Counted from the first letter of the stretch, positions 1 through 10,600 are shown. The stretch is DNA of 64,000 bases from Bisporella sp. PMI_857 (GCA_021307315.1 JAJSPD010000033.1:1-64000), one strand, 5' to 3'. Notes: generated by a model from the sequence alone, not told the origin. A program made the numbers and translations.

Positions 1-272
1 CAAATGTGGCTGCGGAAATGAGCCTGCGCCACATTGAAAATATCTTCGCAAAATCGAGAGAAAGCTTTCTCGAGTGGTGTCGGGAGCTGTTTTAGCTTTA
101 CAGCTTTTATCTCTAGGTCGAGGGCTTGCGTAATGCCCTGGAAAAGGTTCTGTGCTTCTGTTGTGCGGTGTTCTGCCTCCTTTGAGGCAGTACTGAGAGC
201 GTGTTGAAAAGAAAGGGGCCCCTTTTTGGGGCCAGTTGGCGCTATGCCGGGGGCTACAGGGCCTCCCGCCAT
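1..272 (-). CDS. LINE ORF1 (gag-like), N-terminal part
   Basis: An open frame begins at an ATG at 272 and runs without a stop to the window edge, giving 90 codons. Residues LPTPLEKAFSRFCEDIF...VAQAHF line up with LPSHLRKSFYAFCQDIS...VAQHHF in the complete ORF1 at 4577-6115, at about the same distance from the start. The first 30 residues (MAGGPVAPG...) differ from that copy, so this is a related but separate element. The expected product is the nucleic-acid-binding ORF1p of a Tad-clade LINE. Its zinc knuckles would lie outside the window. Confidence 0.7.
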   Translation of the reverse strand, partial: MAGGPVAPGIAPTGPKKGPLSFQHALSTASKEAEHRTTEAQNLFQGITQALDLEIKAVKLKQLPTPLEKAFSRFCEDIFNVAQAHFRSHI

Positions 273-423
273 GCCGGAGGGCTGTAGGGATGTATAGGAA
301 TGAATAGAGGTAACTTAAGGTAGCAAATTAGGTAAGATGTGTGATTATCATCGATTGACATTGAGTGTTGCCATTGTTTTGATTTTTGAGTGTTGTTTGA
401 GTGTTGTTACTTGTTGAGTGTAA
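1..423 (-). mobile_element. LINE copy A, 5' end (Tad-like, runs off the left edge)
   Basis: This is the 5' end of a further non-LTR element on the minus strand. Bases 273-423 form a 5' leader that begins directly at the (TAA)n tail of the next LINE. The leader has a repeated TGAGTGTTG-type motif (plus strand, about 355-420). The start of a gag-like ORF1 follows and leaves the window at base 1. It lies in the same orientation as the two LINEs to its right. Only about 420 bp is visible, so intactness cannot be judged. Confidence 0.75.
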
Positions 424-440
424 GTTATTATTATTATTTG
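424..440 (-). repeat. (TAA)n tail of LINE copy B
   Basis: The plus strand reads AGTTATTATTATTATTT, so the minus strand ends in TAA repeats. In place of a poly(A) tail, Tad-like LINEs can end in a short repeat primed at the target. Here it is the junction between the 3' end of copy B and the 5' leader of copy A. Confidence 0.7.
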
Positions 441-740
441 TTTGTTTTTCTATTTAACGTCTAACTAAAGGGCCGTGCAAAGCACGGGACCTACTCCGTG
501 CTCGAAGATACGACGCTAGGAGTAAACTCCTAGAATCCAGAGGCTGAAGGCCTGGGGCATGTTGGGATACTTGGCGTTATTCCTTAACCGCAAGTATTAG
601 GTAGGAAGGTATTTACACTGAAACTGGGAAATGAGCCCTCCTCTACGCTCTGGCCCTCCTACTCCCCGTGGCTCTCGCACCGTCATTATGTGTTGTTTGG
701 GACAAAGGAAAAAGTAATAGTTGACAAAAGAAATGGCCAG

Positions 741-3700
741 CTAGCTGGCTTTGCGGTAAGGACAGATGTCCTCGAAAAAGCGGGTTTTACGCCACCATTC
801 AGTTAGCGTAGCGGCACCTTCGCTAGTACCGAGTAGTTGTGGGATTAGAGTAGAAGGGGGCCCTCGGGGTCGGTTGCAGCGCCTGCGGGCGATTCTGCAG
901 AAAAGGAAGTGAATGGGAGTTTTGGGGAGGCCGCAGGAGCAATGAAGCTGTGCGTCTGTATGGTCGAACCTTTCGTGGTAGTCTTTGAAATCGCCGTGAT
1001 TTGACCTGGCTGCTATGATGCGGCCGAGCTCTTTTCTAGGGAGCCGAAGCTCCTGTGGAGGGACGGGAGCAGTAGTGATTGATAGCAGTTGGTAGTTTTC
1101 ATGTGCGGAAGTCGCCCACCACTCTGCGCGTGCTTGTGAAGCTTGCTGTGCGTGCCATTTCTTTAGTGAAGCAAACGACAATGGATAAGGAGCATTAGGG
1201 AGCTGGGAGGAGCCTTTACGAGCTTCTGCATCTGCCAGGTCGTTTCCGGGAATGTTTGCGTGGCCAGGCACCCACCGGATGTGTATGTCGCCGGCTAGTG
1301 TGACGTTGTCTCTTTTCTGCCAGTCTTCTCTAGCTTTGATAAAAGAATTGAAAATAGGCTGTGAAGTAGTAAGTGAAGGGGACAGCAAGCGTTTTGCGAC
1401 TTCGAGGTTGTCGAGGCAGATCCAGGCGTTTTTGGCTAGTCCGTTCGACGGGTGCCGAAGAGCTGCTTGTGCACCAAGTAGCGCAGCAATAGCTTCCGCG
1501 TCGAAGATTTCCGCGCTAGGGCCGAGAGCGAAAGCTTCTTTAACTGTAGCATCGGGCAGTACTAGAGCATAGCCTGCTCCTGCGTTGCCGTTTTGGAGTT
1601 TTGAGCCGTCCGTGTACACGACTATGTCGTTTGCCGGAATATGGTGGATAAAGTGCGAGAAAGCGGCGGCCCGTTGTTCTTTGGTGTGTGTCGGGTCAGG
1701 AGCGCCTATTCGTTTCTCTATATCTGCGGGGCTTTCGGCCGAGAACCAAGGTGGTAGAGCTATCATGTCGAGCTGTTCTGAAGCAGGTAGCGACAGGTAT
1801 CTTATTGCGAAACGAGTTGGGACGCGGCTACGACGAGTCGGGATCAGTGGCCCTCGGACAGCTTCGGCTCGTGTGCGAAGCGGGTGCTGAGGGTCGAGCC
1901 GGCGTATGCGGAATGTTGCGCGCCTAGCTATTTCGTCGAGCTTGAGTTCGGGGGGTGCCAGTCCTGATTCTCGGTATAGAATTGGGTATGGGGTTGTTTT
2001 GAAGACCGGGAGGATAGCTTTGGCTGCAGCTCGAGTAGTAATTTCAAGCTTTGTGAGTAGGCCATCTATTCGGTTCGAAGTGTAGCCGTTGTGTGTTTGC
2101 CTTTTTCGGCCTGGCCACCATGTTTCTGCTGCGAAGTACGCTACCGGCAGGACGCACGCTGTTACGGCTTGTCGTGTAAGCATAGGGGAGACTCCTCGAA
2201 GCGTGTTGCCGAGTGACGAGAAAGCGTGAGCTGTTTTCAGAGCTTTGGTTGCTTGAGCAAGTGCGTGGTATTTGAAAGTTAGTTTCCTGTCGAAAAGCAC
2301 TCCAAGCCATTTTAAGTAAGGGCGTTCCGTGCTTTCAGATACTACGAGGGATCCAGCTGTTACCGATGGTGATCTGTTTTTGTCCGCGTGCCTGCGGGAG
2401 AAGTGTAGAAGTTCTGATTTTTCAGGGTCGAACGTAATTCCTTCCGAGTGTCCCCATTCTAGAGCTTGTGCCAGGGTAGCTGAGAGAGCGTGTGTGTTTT
2501 CTCTCAAAGAGGGTGAGATTTTGTAGATAGCGGCGTCGTCGGCGTAGCCGAATCCTCCTTGGAATAGTCTTAGGAAAAATAGAGGAGAAATGTGAAGCAT
2601 AAATAGAATGCCAGAAACTGGAGAGCCCTGAGGTAGCCCGCACACGATTTCTATTTCGTCTCCGATTTCGCCGTCGAGCCGAATGCATACTTTACGCTTT
2701 GTAGCGAACGATGCAACCCATTTTACCAAGTAATTAGGCCAGCCTTGTTCGCGTAGCCTTTTGACAAGCCTACCTGGTAGGACAGCGTCGAAAGCGCCTT
2801 TGACGTCGAGCGTAAGCATCGACGCTGTCAAGCCCTGATTCAGCGCTGTTTCGATGTCATGCGTAAGGCATGTTGTAAGGTCGACCGACGACCGCAAAGG
2901 GAGCGCGCCGAATTGTTGTGCTGCAACTACCTGGTATTTTATGGCAATCCATGACATCCTTTTAGCTATTAGTCTTTCCAGGCCTTTTCCGAGCACCGAA
3001 AGTAGAGCGATAGGTCTGTATGACCGGGGAGAGGCCCGATCTGCTTTTTTGGGTTTGCTGATTATAGCTAATATAGCGGTGCGGAAGCAGATTGGGTGGT
3101 GGCCGACATGTATGCACGCTTGGAATAGTTGACTGATATGGCTTTTAAGCAGCGGCCACCCTACTCGTAAAAGTGGTGTAGGGATTTCGTCTTTGCCAGG
3201 CGCGGTATTGCCTGCTCCGAGTATTGACTTTTCTATTTCTTGTTCGGTAAGGTCAGGAAACGGGAGTAACGTTACAGGGACGGCGGGAGCTGTAAGTGGA
3301 ATGTCACCTGCTTCAGCAGTGTTTTGTAGAAGGTTTCGTGCGAATATGTCTCGTTTTGCTTCTGGGGTAGTTGCCGGAGGAGCACGTGGGCGAAGGGGGT
3401 CTTTTAAGGGAGGAGAGCGGAATGAGCCCGTAGACTTGTGCCACTTTGCAATGCTGAAAACATCTCTGCTTGTAGCTGCTTCGTCGAGCTTTTTCTTGTA
3501 AAAAGACACTTTTGCTTGCCGGGTTGCTTTGCGTAGCTCTTTCTTTGCTTCGCTTGCTGCGAACCCGTAGTGTTCTCTTCTGGCCGCACGAAATGCCTGT
3601 ACTGCTGTAGCGCAAGCGTCGTTCCACCAGGGCTGTCCTTTGTTATGTGGAAGTGCGCGCTTAGCTGAGCCTTGATAGGCATTTTGAATTGCTTCGACGA

Positions 3701-4580
3701 TATTGACGGCGTAGTTGTCGAGAAAAGTGTCTGTAGGACTGCTTGGGAATGAAGGAGTATTTTCAAGGTTGTATTTAAGGAGAGAAAGAAAAGTGTCTTT
3801 TTCAAGCGTAGCAAAGCGTAGGTGTGTTGGTCGTTCACGAGTTCTGGAGCCCCACCAGATGTTAGATAGTAGAGGTAGGTGATCTGAGCCGATTTGGAGT
3901 TTTCTTTTAACGCTTGTATTTACTCCTATACGGCGAAGGCCGGGAGAAGCGAAAGCGAGGTCGAGCACATTTCCTAGTTGGTGAGTGGGTTTGTCTATTT
4001 GTGAAATGAAAGAAAAGTCATGTAGTTCGGTCCACGCAACAAAAGGGTCTGCAAACGGGTCAGACGGGCCTTGATATGATGGTTGCCAAAGCAAGTGGTG
4101 CAAGTTGAAGTCGCCTGCTATGAAAGTAGCCGGAGAGAAAGTAGATGCCGGCAAGGACATCAGAGCGGTGACCGCGCTTTGGCTTCTGTATACGTTCCCT
4201 ATAGGGGCATTGTAAACATTTATAATCATAAGCGGCTGGTTTGTTGGCGTTTGAATTGTCAAAAAGAGCAAGTCATTAGCTATTTCGTCGTTTTGCGGAA
4301 GTGGGCGTATTTGTGTAGCGCGTAAGCCTACCCCTTTGCGTACGTATGTCATAACGCGAGGGGTGTGGTCGAAAGTGTCGACTGGGGAAAAGCATTCAAA
4401 GGAAGGATGTGTTTTTGTGATTCGTCTGTCTAAGTCGGAGAAAATGCGAGGCTCTTGAACCAGAAGAACGTCGGTCGAGGAGTTGAAAGCTGTAGAGAGA
4501 GCTAGCTCGTGCGAGCTAGTGCCTTTCCCTACGTTTATTGATAGAATCGAAAGAGAGGAAAGGAGGCTTCTACTACTCAT
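741..4580 (-). CDS. LINE ORF2: endonuclease - reverse transcriptase - RNase H polyprotein
   Basis: The 1279-residue protein carries, in order, an exonuclease-endonuclease-phosphatase-type endonuclease (AGDFNLHHLLW near residue 155 and SDH near 235), a reverse transcriptase (DVKGAFDAVLPG, GLPQGSPVSGILF and catalytic YADD near 678), an RNase H domain (VVYTDGSK near 988, downstream acidic residues, and WVPGHANIPGNDLAD), and a C-terminal Cys/His knuckle (CSCGLPKTPIHFLFC near 1217). This order is that of the Tad1 clade. The protein nicks target DNA and reverse transcribes the element RNA. Its start codon overlaps the ORF1 stop in the sequence ATGA (4580-4577), which suggests coupled termination and reinitiation. 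All catalytic motifs seen are intact. Confidence 0.93.
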   Translation of the reverse strand: MSSRSLLSSLSILSINVGKGTSSHELALSTAFNSSTDVLLVQEPRIFSDLDRRITKTHPSFECFSPVDTFDHTPRVMTYVRKGVGLRATQIRPLPQNDEIANDLLFLTIQTPTNQPLMIINVYNAPIGNVYRSQSAVTALMSLPASTFSPATFIAGDFNLHHLLWQPSYQGPSDPFADPFVAWTELHDFSFISQIDKPTHQLGNVLDLAFASPGLRRIGVNTSVKRKLQIGSDHLPLLSNIWWGSRTRERPTHLRFATLEKDTFLSLLKYNLENTPSFPSSPTDTFLDNYAVNIVEAIQNAYQGSAKRALPHNKGQPWWNDACATAVQAFRAARREHYGFAASEAKKELRKATRQAKVSFYKKKLDEAATSRDVFSIAKWHKSTGSFRSPPLKDPLRPRAPPATTPEAKRDIFARNLLQNTAEAGDIPLTAPAVPVTLLPFPDLTEQEIEKSILGAGNTAPGKDEIPTPLLRVGWPLLKSHISQLFQACIHVGHHPICFRTAILAIISKPKKADRASPRSYRPIALLSVLGKGLERLIAKRMSWIAIKYQVVAAQQFGALPLRSSVDLTTCLTHDIETALNQGLTASMLTLDVKGAFDAVLPGRLVKRLREQGWPNYLVKWVASFATKRKVCIRLDGEIGDEIEIVCGLPQGSPVSGILFMLHISPLFFLRLFQGGFGYADDAAIYKISPSLRENTHALSATLAQALEWGHSEGITFDPEKSELLHFSRRHADKNRSPSVTAGSLVVSESTERPYLKWLGVLFDRKLTFKYHALAQATKALKTAHAFSSLGNTLRGVSPMLTRQAVTACVLPVAYFAAETWWPGRKRQTHNGYTSNRIDGLLTKLEITTRAAAKAILPVFKTTPYPILYRESGLAPPELKLDEIARRATFRIRRLDPQHPLRTRAEAVRGPLIPTRRSRVPTRFAIRYLSLPASEQLDMIALPPWFSAESPADIEKRIGAPDPTHTKEQRAAAFSHFIHHIPANDIVVYTDGSKLQNGNAGAGYALVLPDATVKEAFALGPSAEIFDAEAIAALLGAQAALRHPSNGLAKNAWICLDNLEVAKRLLSPSLTTSQPIFNSFIKAREDWQKRDNVTLAGDIHIRWVPGHANIPGNDLADAEARKGSSQLPNAPYPLSFASLKKWHAQQASQARAEWWATSAHENYQLLSITTAPVPPQELRLPRKELGRIIAARSNHGDFKDYHERFDHTDAQLHCSCGLPKTPIHFLFCRIARRRCNRPRGPPSTLIPQLLGTSEGAATLTEWWRKTRFFEDICPYRKAS

Positions 4581-6115
4581 TGCGGCGCTGTGCTTGCAAA
4601 GAGGCGCTTTCCGGGCAGGAGTTGCTCAGAAGGCGAGAGTATAGAGAACCGTGAGCCTTGGCTTGTAGTGGGAGGAAGATTGAGAGAGTGTCTAGTAGGA
4701 GGAGTGTTGGGTCTTGTTGGTGCTTCAGGGATATCTACTTCTATAGAGTCTAGCGTATCTTGTTGCGTGGAAGAAGGGCAGTTGGCCGCTTTGATCCTTA
4801 AATAGGCAGCTGAGCACGATTGTCGGATTTGGGCTTTTTGCTGTTTGGTAGGGCCAGCTTGGCCCGGCTTTGGGCGAAGTAAGCATTCTGTGAAGTCGGC
4901 CGAGTGAGGGCCGTGGCAGTGGATACAGCGTGGAGGGCAAGCATGAGCTGCTGTAGAGCATGGTGAGTGTTCTTTTTCGGTGTGTTTAGTAGAGCCGCAC
5001 AAGCGGCAGCGAGGGGCTCTGACGCAAGTCCGCTCGTTGTGCCACATTAAGCAGCGGTTGCATTGTATAGTTACTACTTTTTTAGGTAGCAGCTTGATGG
5101 AGACTCTGGCCCCGAATAAAAGAAGGGAGCGAGGGAGGGGATTAGTGTTGCTTGGGAATCTGACAATCCAGGTAGTTGAAGCTGTAAAAAGGGACTCGGA
5201 GCTAAGGCGGGTTTCTACTATTTGCGTAGGTGCAGCGTTGAGCTCTTCTGTGAGAGCTGACGAGAGAAGTTCTGCTGTAACAGGGATTTGGGTTATTTGG
5301 TTGTTTTGGAAGCCTTGAAAAGACCTGGGAATTAGGGCAATCCGGTAGCTGACCAGGTTGCCAGCTTTCTCGACTGTGCAGGGTCCTTTTGCGGAGAACA
5401 GCGCCGTGATTTGAGGGATTAGTAAGTCAAGAGAGTCTTGTAGTTGTGGAGAGAGCGGACAAAGAGCGTATCCCGTTTTTGTGGTTTGGACCTCTTTGAC
5501 TAGTTTTTTCCCCAGGGCCTTGTTGAGGTCGTTTTGTATGCTGTATGCTGACACCGCTCTGAGCACGTGATTTTCAGGTAGGCGTACAAACAAGCGGTTG
5601 TCGGGAGGAGAAACTTTTGGGGGAGGATTCTTTTTTGGCTGTGTGCTAACTCGGGAGGCTGCTGTTGGGGATGGTTTAGTTGTGCGTTTTTGTGTGGGCT
5701 CTTGGGAGCTGGCGGAGGAAAAGGATGTGGCAGGTGCAGAAGAAGTGTTTTCTTCGGGAGAGGGAGCTGGTGAAGTGGCTGTAATCGAGGCGTTGCTTGT
5801 AGCGCTAGAGAGCTCGTGGGAGCAAATGTAAGGTGATGGAGGCCGGGGGGTGCCTCGCACGTGGTTGTCAAAATGGTGCTGGGCCACGGAAGAAATGTCT
5901 TGGCAAAACGCGTAGAAGCTTTTGCGCAGATGTGAAGGGAGTGCTTTAGCAGAGTCTCCTTGGAGTTGCTCGTCGAGTATATTTGCTATATTGCTGAAAA
6001 GAAGGGTAGCTTCTTCGGCCCTGGTAGATGCGGCTGTGGTTACAGCGAGTAGTGTTTCTGCGAGTAATTTTTGACGCGTCGAGGACGCGCCTCCTGCGGG
6101 GGTGCTTTGCGGCAT
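4577..6115 (-). CDS. LINE ORF1: gag-like RNA-binding protein with zinc knuckles
   Basis: The 512-residue protein has a low-complexity Ser/Thr/Pro/Ala-rich stretch (about 85-175), a central folded region, and three Cys/His knuckles near residues 350-420: CNRCLMWHNERTC, CRLCGSTKHTEKEHSPC and CIHCHGPHSADFTEC. This is the usual layout of ORF1p in Tad/Jockey-like LINEs, which packages element RNA. The C-terminal tail is again Pro/Ser/Thr-rich. It is the upstream cistron of a two-ORF transcript, and its TGA overlaps the ATG of ORF2 by four bases. A start at 6115 is supported by similarity of the following residues to the partial ORF1 of copy A. Confidence 0.88.
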   Translation of the reverse strand: MPQSTPAGGASSTRQKLLAETLLAVTTAASTRAEEATLLFSNIANILDEQLQGDSAKALPSHLRKSFYAFCQDISSVAQHHFDNHVRGTPRPPSPYICSHELSSATSNASITATSPAPSPEENTSSAPATSFSSASSQEPTQKRTTKPSPTAASRVSTQPKKNPPPKVSPPDNRLFVRLPENHVLRAVSAYSIQNDLNKALGKKLVKEVQTTKTGYALCPLSPQLQDSLDLLIPQITALFSAKGPCTVEKAGNLVSYRIALIPRSFQGFQNNQITQIPVTAELLSSALTEELNAAPTQIVETRLSSESLFTASTTWIVRFPSNTNPLPRSLLLFGARVSIKLLPKKVVTIQCNRCLMWHNERTCVRAPRCRLCGSTKHTEKEHSPCSTAAHACPPRCIHCHGPHSADFTECLLRPKPGQAGPTKQQKAQIRQSCSAAYLRIKAANCPSSTQQDTLDSIEVDIPEAPTRPNTPPTRHSLNLPPTTSQGSRFSILSPSEQLLPGKRLFASTAPQ

Positions 6116-6234
6116 GCCCGCTGGAGGAGGGAGGGGGAAAAGCAGTGTGCAATGTATAGAGCAGTAATCAGACGAAGCTTCAGCAGGACGGCGAGAGGCT
6201 TGCTTTTTGCTTTGTTTGTTTTGCCCTTTATGAG

Positions 6235-6252
6235 TTATTATTATTATTATTA
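6235..6252 (-). repeat. (TAA)n tail of LINE copy C
   Basis: The plus strand reads TTATTATTATTATTATTAAC. It marks the 3' end of LINE fragment C and abuts the 5' leader of copy B. Confidence 0.7.
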
Positions 6253-6577
6253 ACTATTTTACGTCTTGGCGGGGGGTGCATAGAAAAGCTACATGGCCCC
6301 CTGAGCTCCGAAACCGAAGAAAGGACGCCAGAGGATAGGCCTCTGGTATAGTACAGCCCTTAGCGTGAGCTGAAGGGATAGAGGGTTATATACAGATACT
6401 AGCGTTGTGCCCTAACTGCTAGCATAAAAAGCGGTGACATAGAAGATCTAAGCTTATAGACAATCTAGAAAATACAGGCGCCTTCCACTTGTGCGCTGCC
6501 CTCCTACTCTCCTTGGCCACAACAACAACTTGTAATTATTATGTGATTTGTAAAAGTACTAAGTAAAATATGCCGGC

Positions 6578-6885
6578 CTAGTCTAGGCTAGGCAGGCGGA
6601 GCGGAGAAAGTTCCTCGAAAAAGGAGGTTTCCTTCCACCACTGAGTGAGCTTATAGGCTCCTTCTGGAGTGCCGAGAAGCTCTGAAATGTCGTGGAACGG
6701 GTAGCGTGAGGATAGAGGGTTTGTTGATCTGCGGCGTGCTATGCGACAGAAAAAGAAGTGGACGGGCGTTTTTAGGCGGCCACAAAGGCAATTAGGTTCA
6801 AATACAGCATGGTTGAATCGCTCGTGGTAAGCTGAGAAGTCCCCGTGGCCGCTGCGCGCGGCTATCAGGTGTCCTAAAGTTGAGT
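6578..6885 (-). pseudogene. LINE ORF2 C-terminal fragment
   Basis: Read on the minus strand, the frame gives LGHLIAARSGHGDFSAYHER, then FNHAVFEPNCLCGRLKTPVH, then FFFCRIARRR and a Trp-Trp pair, ending at TAG (6578-6580). It aligns residue by residue with the C-terminus of ORF2 in copy B (LGRIIAARSNHGDFKDYHER...CSCGLPKTPIHFLFCRIARRR). Only the last 100 or so residues remain. It has no start codon and is not expected to be expressed on its own. Confidence 0.85.
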
Positions 6886-6888
6886 GTT

Positions 6889-7678
6889 AAGTTCTAACTA
6901 TGGTGAAACTACGAGTATATATAACCCCGTTCCGGGTCACGTGAACGTCACCCTTCGTTCAAGTGCGTTAGCACATGACCTCTCTAGTTAATTGTGCTAA
7001 CAATTATGCTTAAAACAACAAACGTGGAGATGATGGTGGATCTGTCGCTTATGCGGCGGTGCTTTCCGTATTTGTTTCTAATGTTTCTTGATTCACGGAA
7101 GCCGGGATTAGAAATATTTGTACTTTGCTTTGTTATATAATTTCTTGGTTAATACGCTTAATATCTTTAGGGCCACCAGGCGCTGTGGTCGGCCTTCATC
7201 ATAGCCTGGCTGGCCTGCACGCTTCTGCCTTGTCTTGTTCAAGTATAGACCGCATGGTGGGACATGTTGAGCTAGGAAAATGGAACATATCATTTTGCAT
7301 TTCTATGCGCATGACCTTTGGCACTTGGAGTTGATTAAAATCGCACTCAGCCTCTAGTAATTTAGCCGCCGCTAAGCACTGCCACGCGCCGCTAGCAAAA
7401 TGGGGCTGGCATTTGGGTTATACAAGGAAATTCCACGTCCCTAACTGGTCTCTGCCCTTGTCCTTGTGCCTCGCCACACTTGCTGCAGAACCCAAAGCCT
7501 TGATGCCTGAAGGGAATCGCTGATACCTCCCAGTCTTAGATCATCATCCAACACTCCTATCTACCAACCCTTCCATTTGAATAATTATACCCTACCACAA
7601 CCTTTGCACCTCTCTGCCATTAAATTCTCATCGTCGAGCCCATTCGTGGTAGCTTTTGCCATTATTCTCTTCGCTAGT
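6889..7678. other. Intergenic region between LINE array and NLR gene
   Basis: Bases 6891-7007 start TGTTAAGTTC and end GTGCTAACA, so they could be a short solo LTR, but no target duplication is visible. Within it, TTAGCACA and TGTGCTAA form a perfect 8-bp inverted repeat. The rest (7008-7678) holds no recognisable gene. The last 150 bp before the NLR start is CT-rich, as fungal promoters often are. Confidence 0.4.
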
Positions 7679-10600
7679 ATGCCACCGTCAGCAGACCAAT
7701 ATACCGTTGCATGGCTCTGCGCTTTGCCGGAAAGCGAACAGGTTGCGGCACGCTTGGCGCTTGATGAGCGCTATGAAGAACCACCTCGAATTGTTGACGA
7801 CGAGAATTCATACTATTTCGGATCCATTGGCGGACACAATATTGTTATAGCGTGTCTGCCACCTGGCCAGCCAGGTCTGGTGTCTGCGTCCAGATTGGTC
7901 GGACCAATGAGTCGAAGCTTCTTAAATCTCAAGATCTATTTGTTTGTTGGGATTGGTGGTGGGGTCCCACACACTCCTCCTTGCGAAAATGCTGAGGATG
8001 ATATCCACTTAGGAGACGTGGTTATTGGGTATTCCGAAGCAATTGGTGCTCCTGCAATTATCCAGTGGGACTTTGGACGCCGTTTGGAAAGCTATAACTA
8101 CGAAAATACTAGCAATTTCAATAAACCGGATCGCAGACTCCTTTCCGCTCTAGGATCGATTGTAACCAATCACGAGTGCAACGACACCAAGTTTGATTAT
8201 CACCTCCGTGAGATTGCAGCCAAGAATCCCAAATTTACACATCCAGGTGTACACAACGATAAGCTTTTCGAGGCGACATATCAGCACGGCGACGCTAAAG
8301 ACTGCTCTAATTGCGATATGCAAAAAATCGTCCGTCGACCGGACAGAGTTTCGACAAGCTTGATATTCCACCGGAGTACTATTGTATCTGGAAATAGCGT
8401 GATGCAGAATAGCATTGAAAGAGATAATATAAGCAAATTGTACCACAACGCTCGTTGTTTCGAGATGGAAGCTGCTGGAATAATAGACGATACAAGATGT
8501 CTTGTAATACGGGGTATCGCTGACTATGCTGATGGTCATAAGAACTGGATGTGGCACCGATATGCAGCAGCTGCCGCAGCAGCCTTTGGAAAGGAGTTTC
8601 TGCTCACTCTCAAACCCGTGGTCCTGGAAGGACTCGTACCTAAAGTGCCACAAGTAGGTGAGTTACAAGGCTCGATGTTTAAGGGCTAAATTCTCGATAA
8701 ATGTGTCTTGGTATTGTTTAGGGAGCTCTAAGTTTTAGTGATGATATTATGTCTATTAGTTGTTTTTCATTTACATAGAAGAAAATAAAATGCGCCATTG
8801 CTCACTCTCATTTGATAGACTTTGCTGCCTTCCAAAAAATCGTGTCCGAAATTCAAGGAATAGCATCTCAAAACAAAGAAGGCATCTTAAAACAGGAATT
8901 ACGATATATGAGCGATCAGCAACGAGAATGTCATCGAGTTTTTAAAGTATGTACTTACGAGGAATTCAAAAACAATAACCCAGAACGAGTCGACGGCACA
9001 TGTGCATGGGTTCTTGGGCATCCTCACTATATACAATGGCAAAGCAGCCAAAAGAACGACCTGCTTTGGATCTCGGCTGATCCAGGTTGTGGAAAGTCGG
9101 TGCTATCACGATCTTTGATTGAGAAAGAACTTCGTAATTCCGATTCACGTTCAGTTTGTTACTTCTTTTTCAAGGACAACGAACAGCAAGACAGGCTTGC
9201 TATTGCTCTATGCTCACTATTACACCAGCTGTTTGATTTACAACCCCAGCTTCTTAAGCATGCAATAGATGCGTGGGAAAAGAATGATAAAAAGCTTCAA
9301 AAAGAGCACAACAAACTTTGGCGTATTTTAATGAATGCAGCCACCGATGAAGACTCACATGATATAATTTGTGTGCTTGATGCGATGGACGAGTGTCAAG
9401 AACCCGACCGTCAAATCCTTGTTGGATTTCTATCAATCTTTTATCAGGAGTCATCGTACAAAGCCTCACAAAGAACATCTTTTAAGTTTCTCGTAACTAG
9501 TCGCCCTTACTATGACATCGAGTCTGGCTTTCGGGATATTCCGGATAATTTGCCAGCAATACGTTTGTCTGGCGAATATGAAAATGATAAGATCCATAAA
9601 GAAATTGATTTGGTCATTCGAGAAAAAGTAGGAAAGTTGGCCGTTGAGCATTCTTTGAGCAATTCTACAAAAACATCACTTGAGCAATGTCTTTTTCAAA
9701 TGGAGCATCGAACTTACCTTTGGCTACATCTTGCTTTCGAGGATATTAAAGAACAGTACCGGGATAGCCCTTGGCCCGATCGGGAATCGATCGAATCACT
9801 TCAACTTCCATCATCTGTCGCGGACGCTTACGAGAAGATATTAAGCAAAATTACACAAAAGCAAAAAGCAATGGCTACTAAAATCCTGCACATTATTGTT
9901 GGCGCTTATCGGCCACTAACAATAAGTGAGATGGCTATCGCATTTGGCCTTGCCGAGCGACCGAACTCACAGTTTTATACGGAATTCAAGATAGAAAACA
10001 CCCGTCTAGAAAAACTTATTCGTCAGCTTTGTGGATTGTTCGTTTTTATTAATCGCTCTAAAATCTATCTTATTCACCAAACCGCAAAAGAATTTCTTGT
10101 CCAAAAAGAATCCGTGATAACTAGTACCGGATGGAGGCACTGTTTAAACCCTGTCGACTCAGAAAACATAATGGCGTGTATTTGTATAGACTATTTATTT
10201 TTGAGAGAGCTGGACGAGATCGAAGTAGTTCGACATCAACAGAAAGGCGAGCTACACTTAAGATGGAAACGTTCCCAAAGCCAGTTGCTGCTTGACGAAG
10301 AATATAAAGACTCTGAATCCGGTTTTGAGGCTTTGTTAAAGTATTCAGCTCAACATTGGCCGAGCCATTTCAGAAACTCAACGTTTGATAAAGAAAGTAT
10401 AGTTTTCGCCAAGGCATGTAGACTTAATCTAGTAGAGAGTGATAGATTCAACCTGTGGTTCCCTATACTTTGGAGAGCGCAGAAAGGTTGGAAAGATCAG
10501 CCATATATGAACAATATTGGACTTGCAGCATTTAATGGCCATGATATGGTGCTGCGTTGCCTTCTAGAAACTGAGGCGAGTAATATTGACGATACAGATG

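Larger units (their letters stand above)
424..6234 (-). mobile_element. Complete Tad-like non-LTR retrotransposon (LINE copy B)
   Basis: This is a 5.8-kb element on the minus strand. It has a 5' leader (about 6116-6234), ORF1 (4577-6115), ORF2 (741-4580), a 3' UTR (441-740) and a (TAA)n tail. Both ORFs are open over their full length, and the endonuclease, reverse transcriptase, RNase H and zinc-finger motifs are present, so the copy could be autonomous. The element starts exactly where the TAA tail of copy C ends and finishes where copy A begins. Target-site duplications cannot be read because other copies occupy both sides. No stops or obvious C-to-T decay are seen. Confidence 0.9.
6235..6888 (-). 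mobile_element. 5'-truncated LINE copy C
   Basis: The fragment holds a 3' UTR (6253-6577) and the last part of ORF2 (6578-6885). It ends abruptly at about 6888, the 5' truncation typical of incomplete reverse transcription. The 3' UTR resembles that of copy B in layout (a TTTACGTC/TTAACGTC block next to the tail) but differs in detail, so the two are diverged relatives and not a recent duplication. Confidence 0.8.

Noticed and set aside
1252..1890. Plus-strand frames of about 100 codons in the LINE ORF2 region
   Set aside because: Antisense shadows of the RNase H and zinc-finger coding sequence.
6891..7007. Short solo LTR with TGTTA...TAACA ends
   Set aside because: No target duplication and no second copy in the window; kept only as a remark in the intergenic entry.
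7577..7678. N-terminal extension of the NLR protein upstream of 7679
   Set aside because: It would need a TTG start; the ATG at 7679 has a good context and directly precedes the conserved domain.
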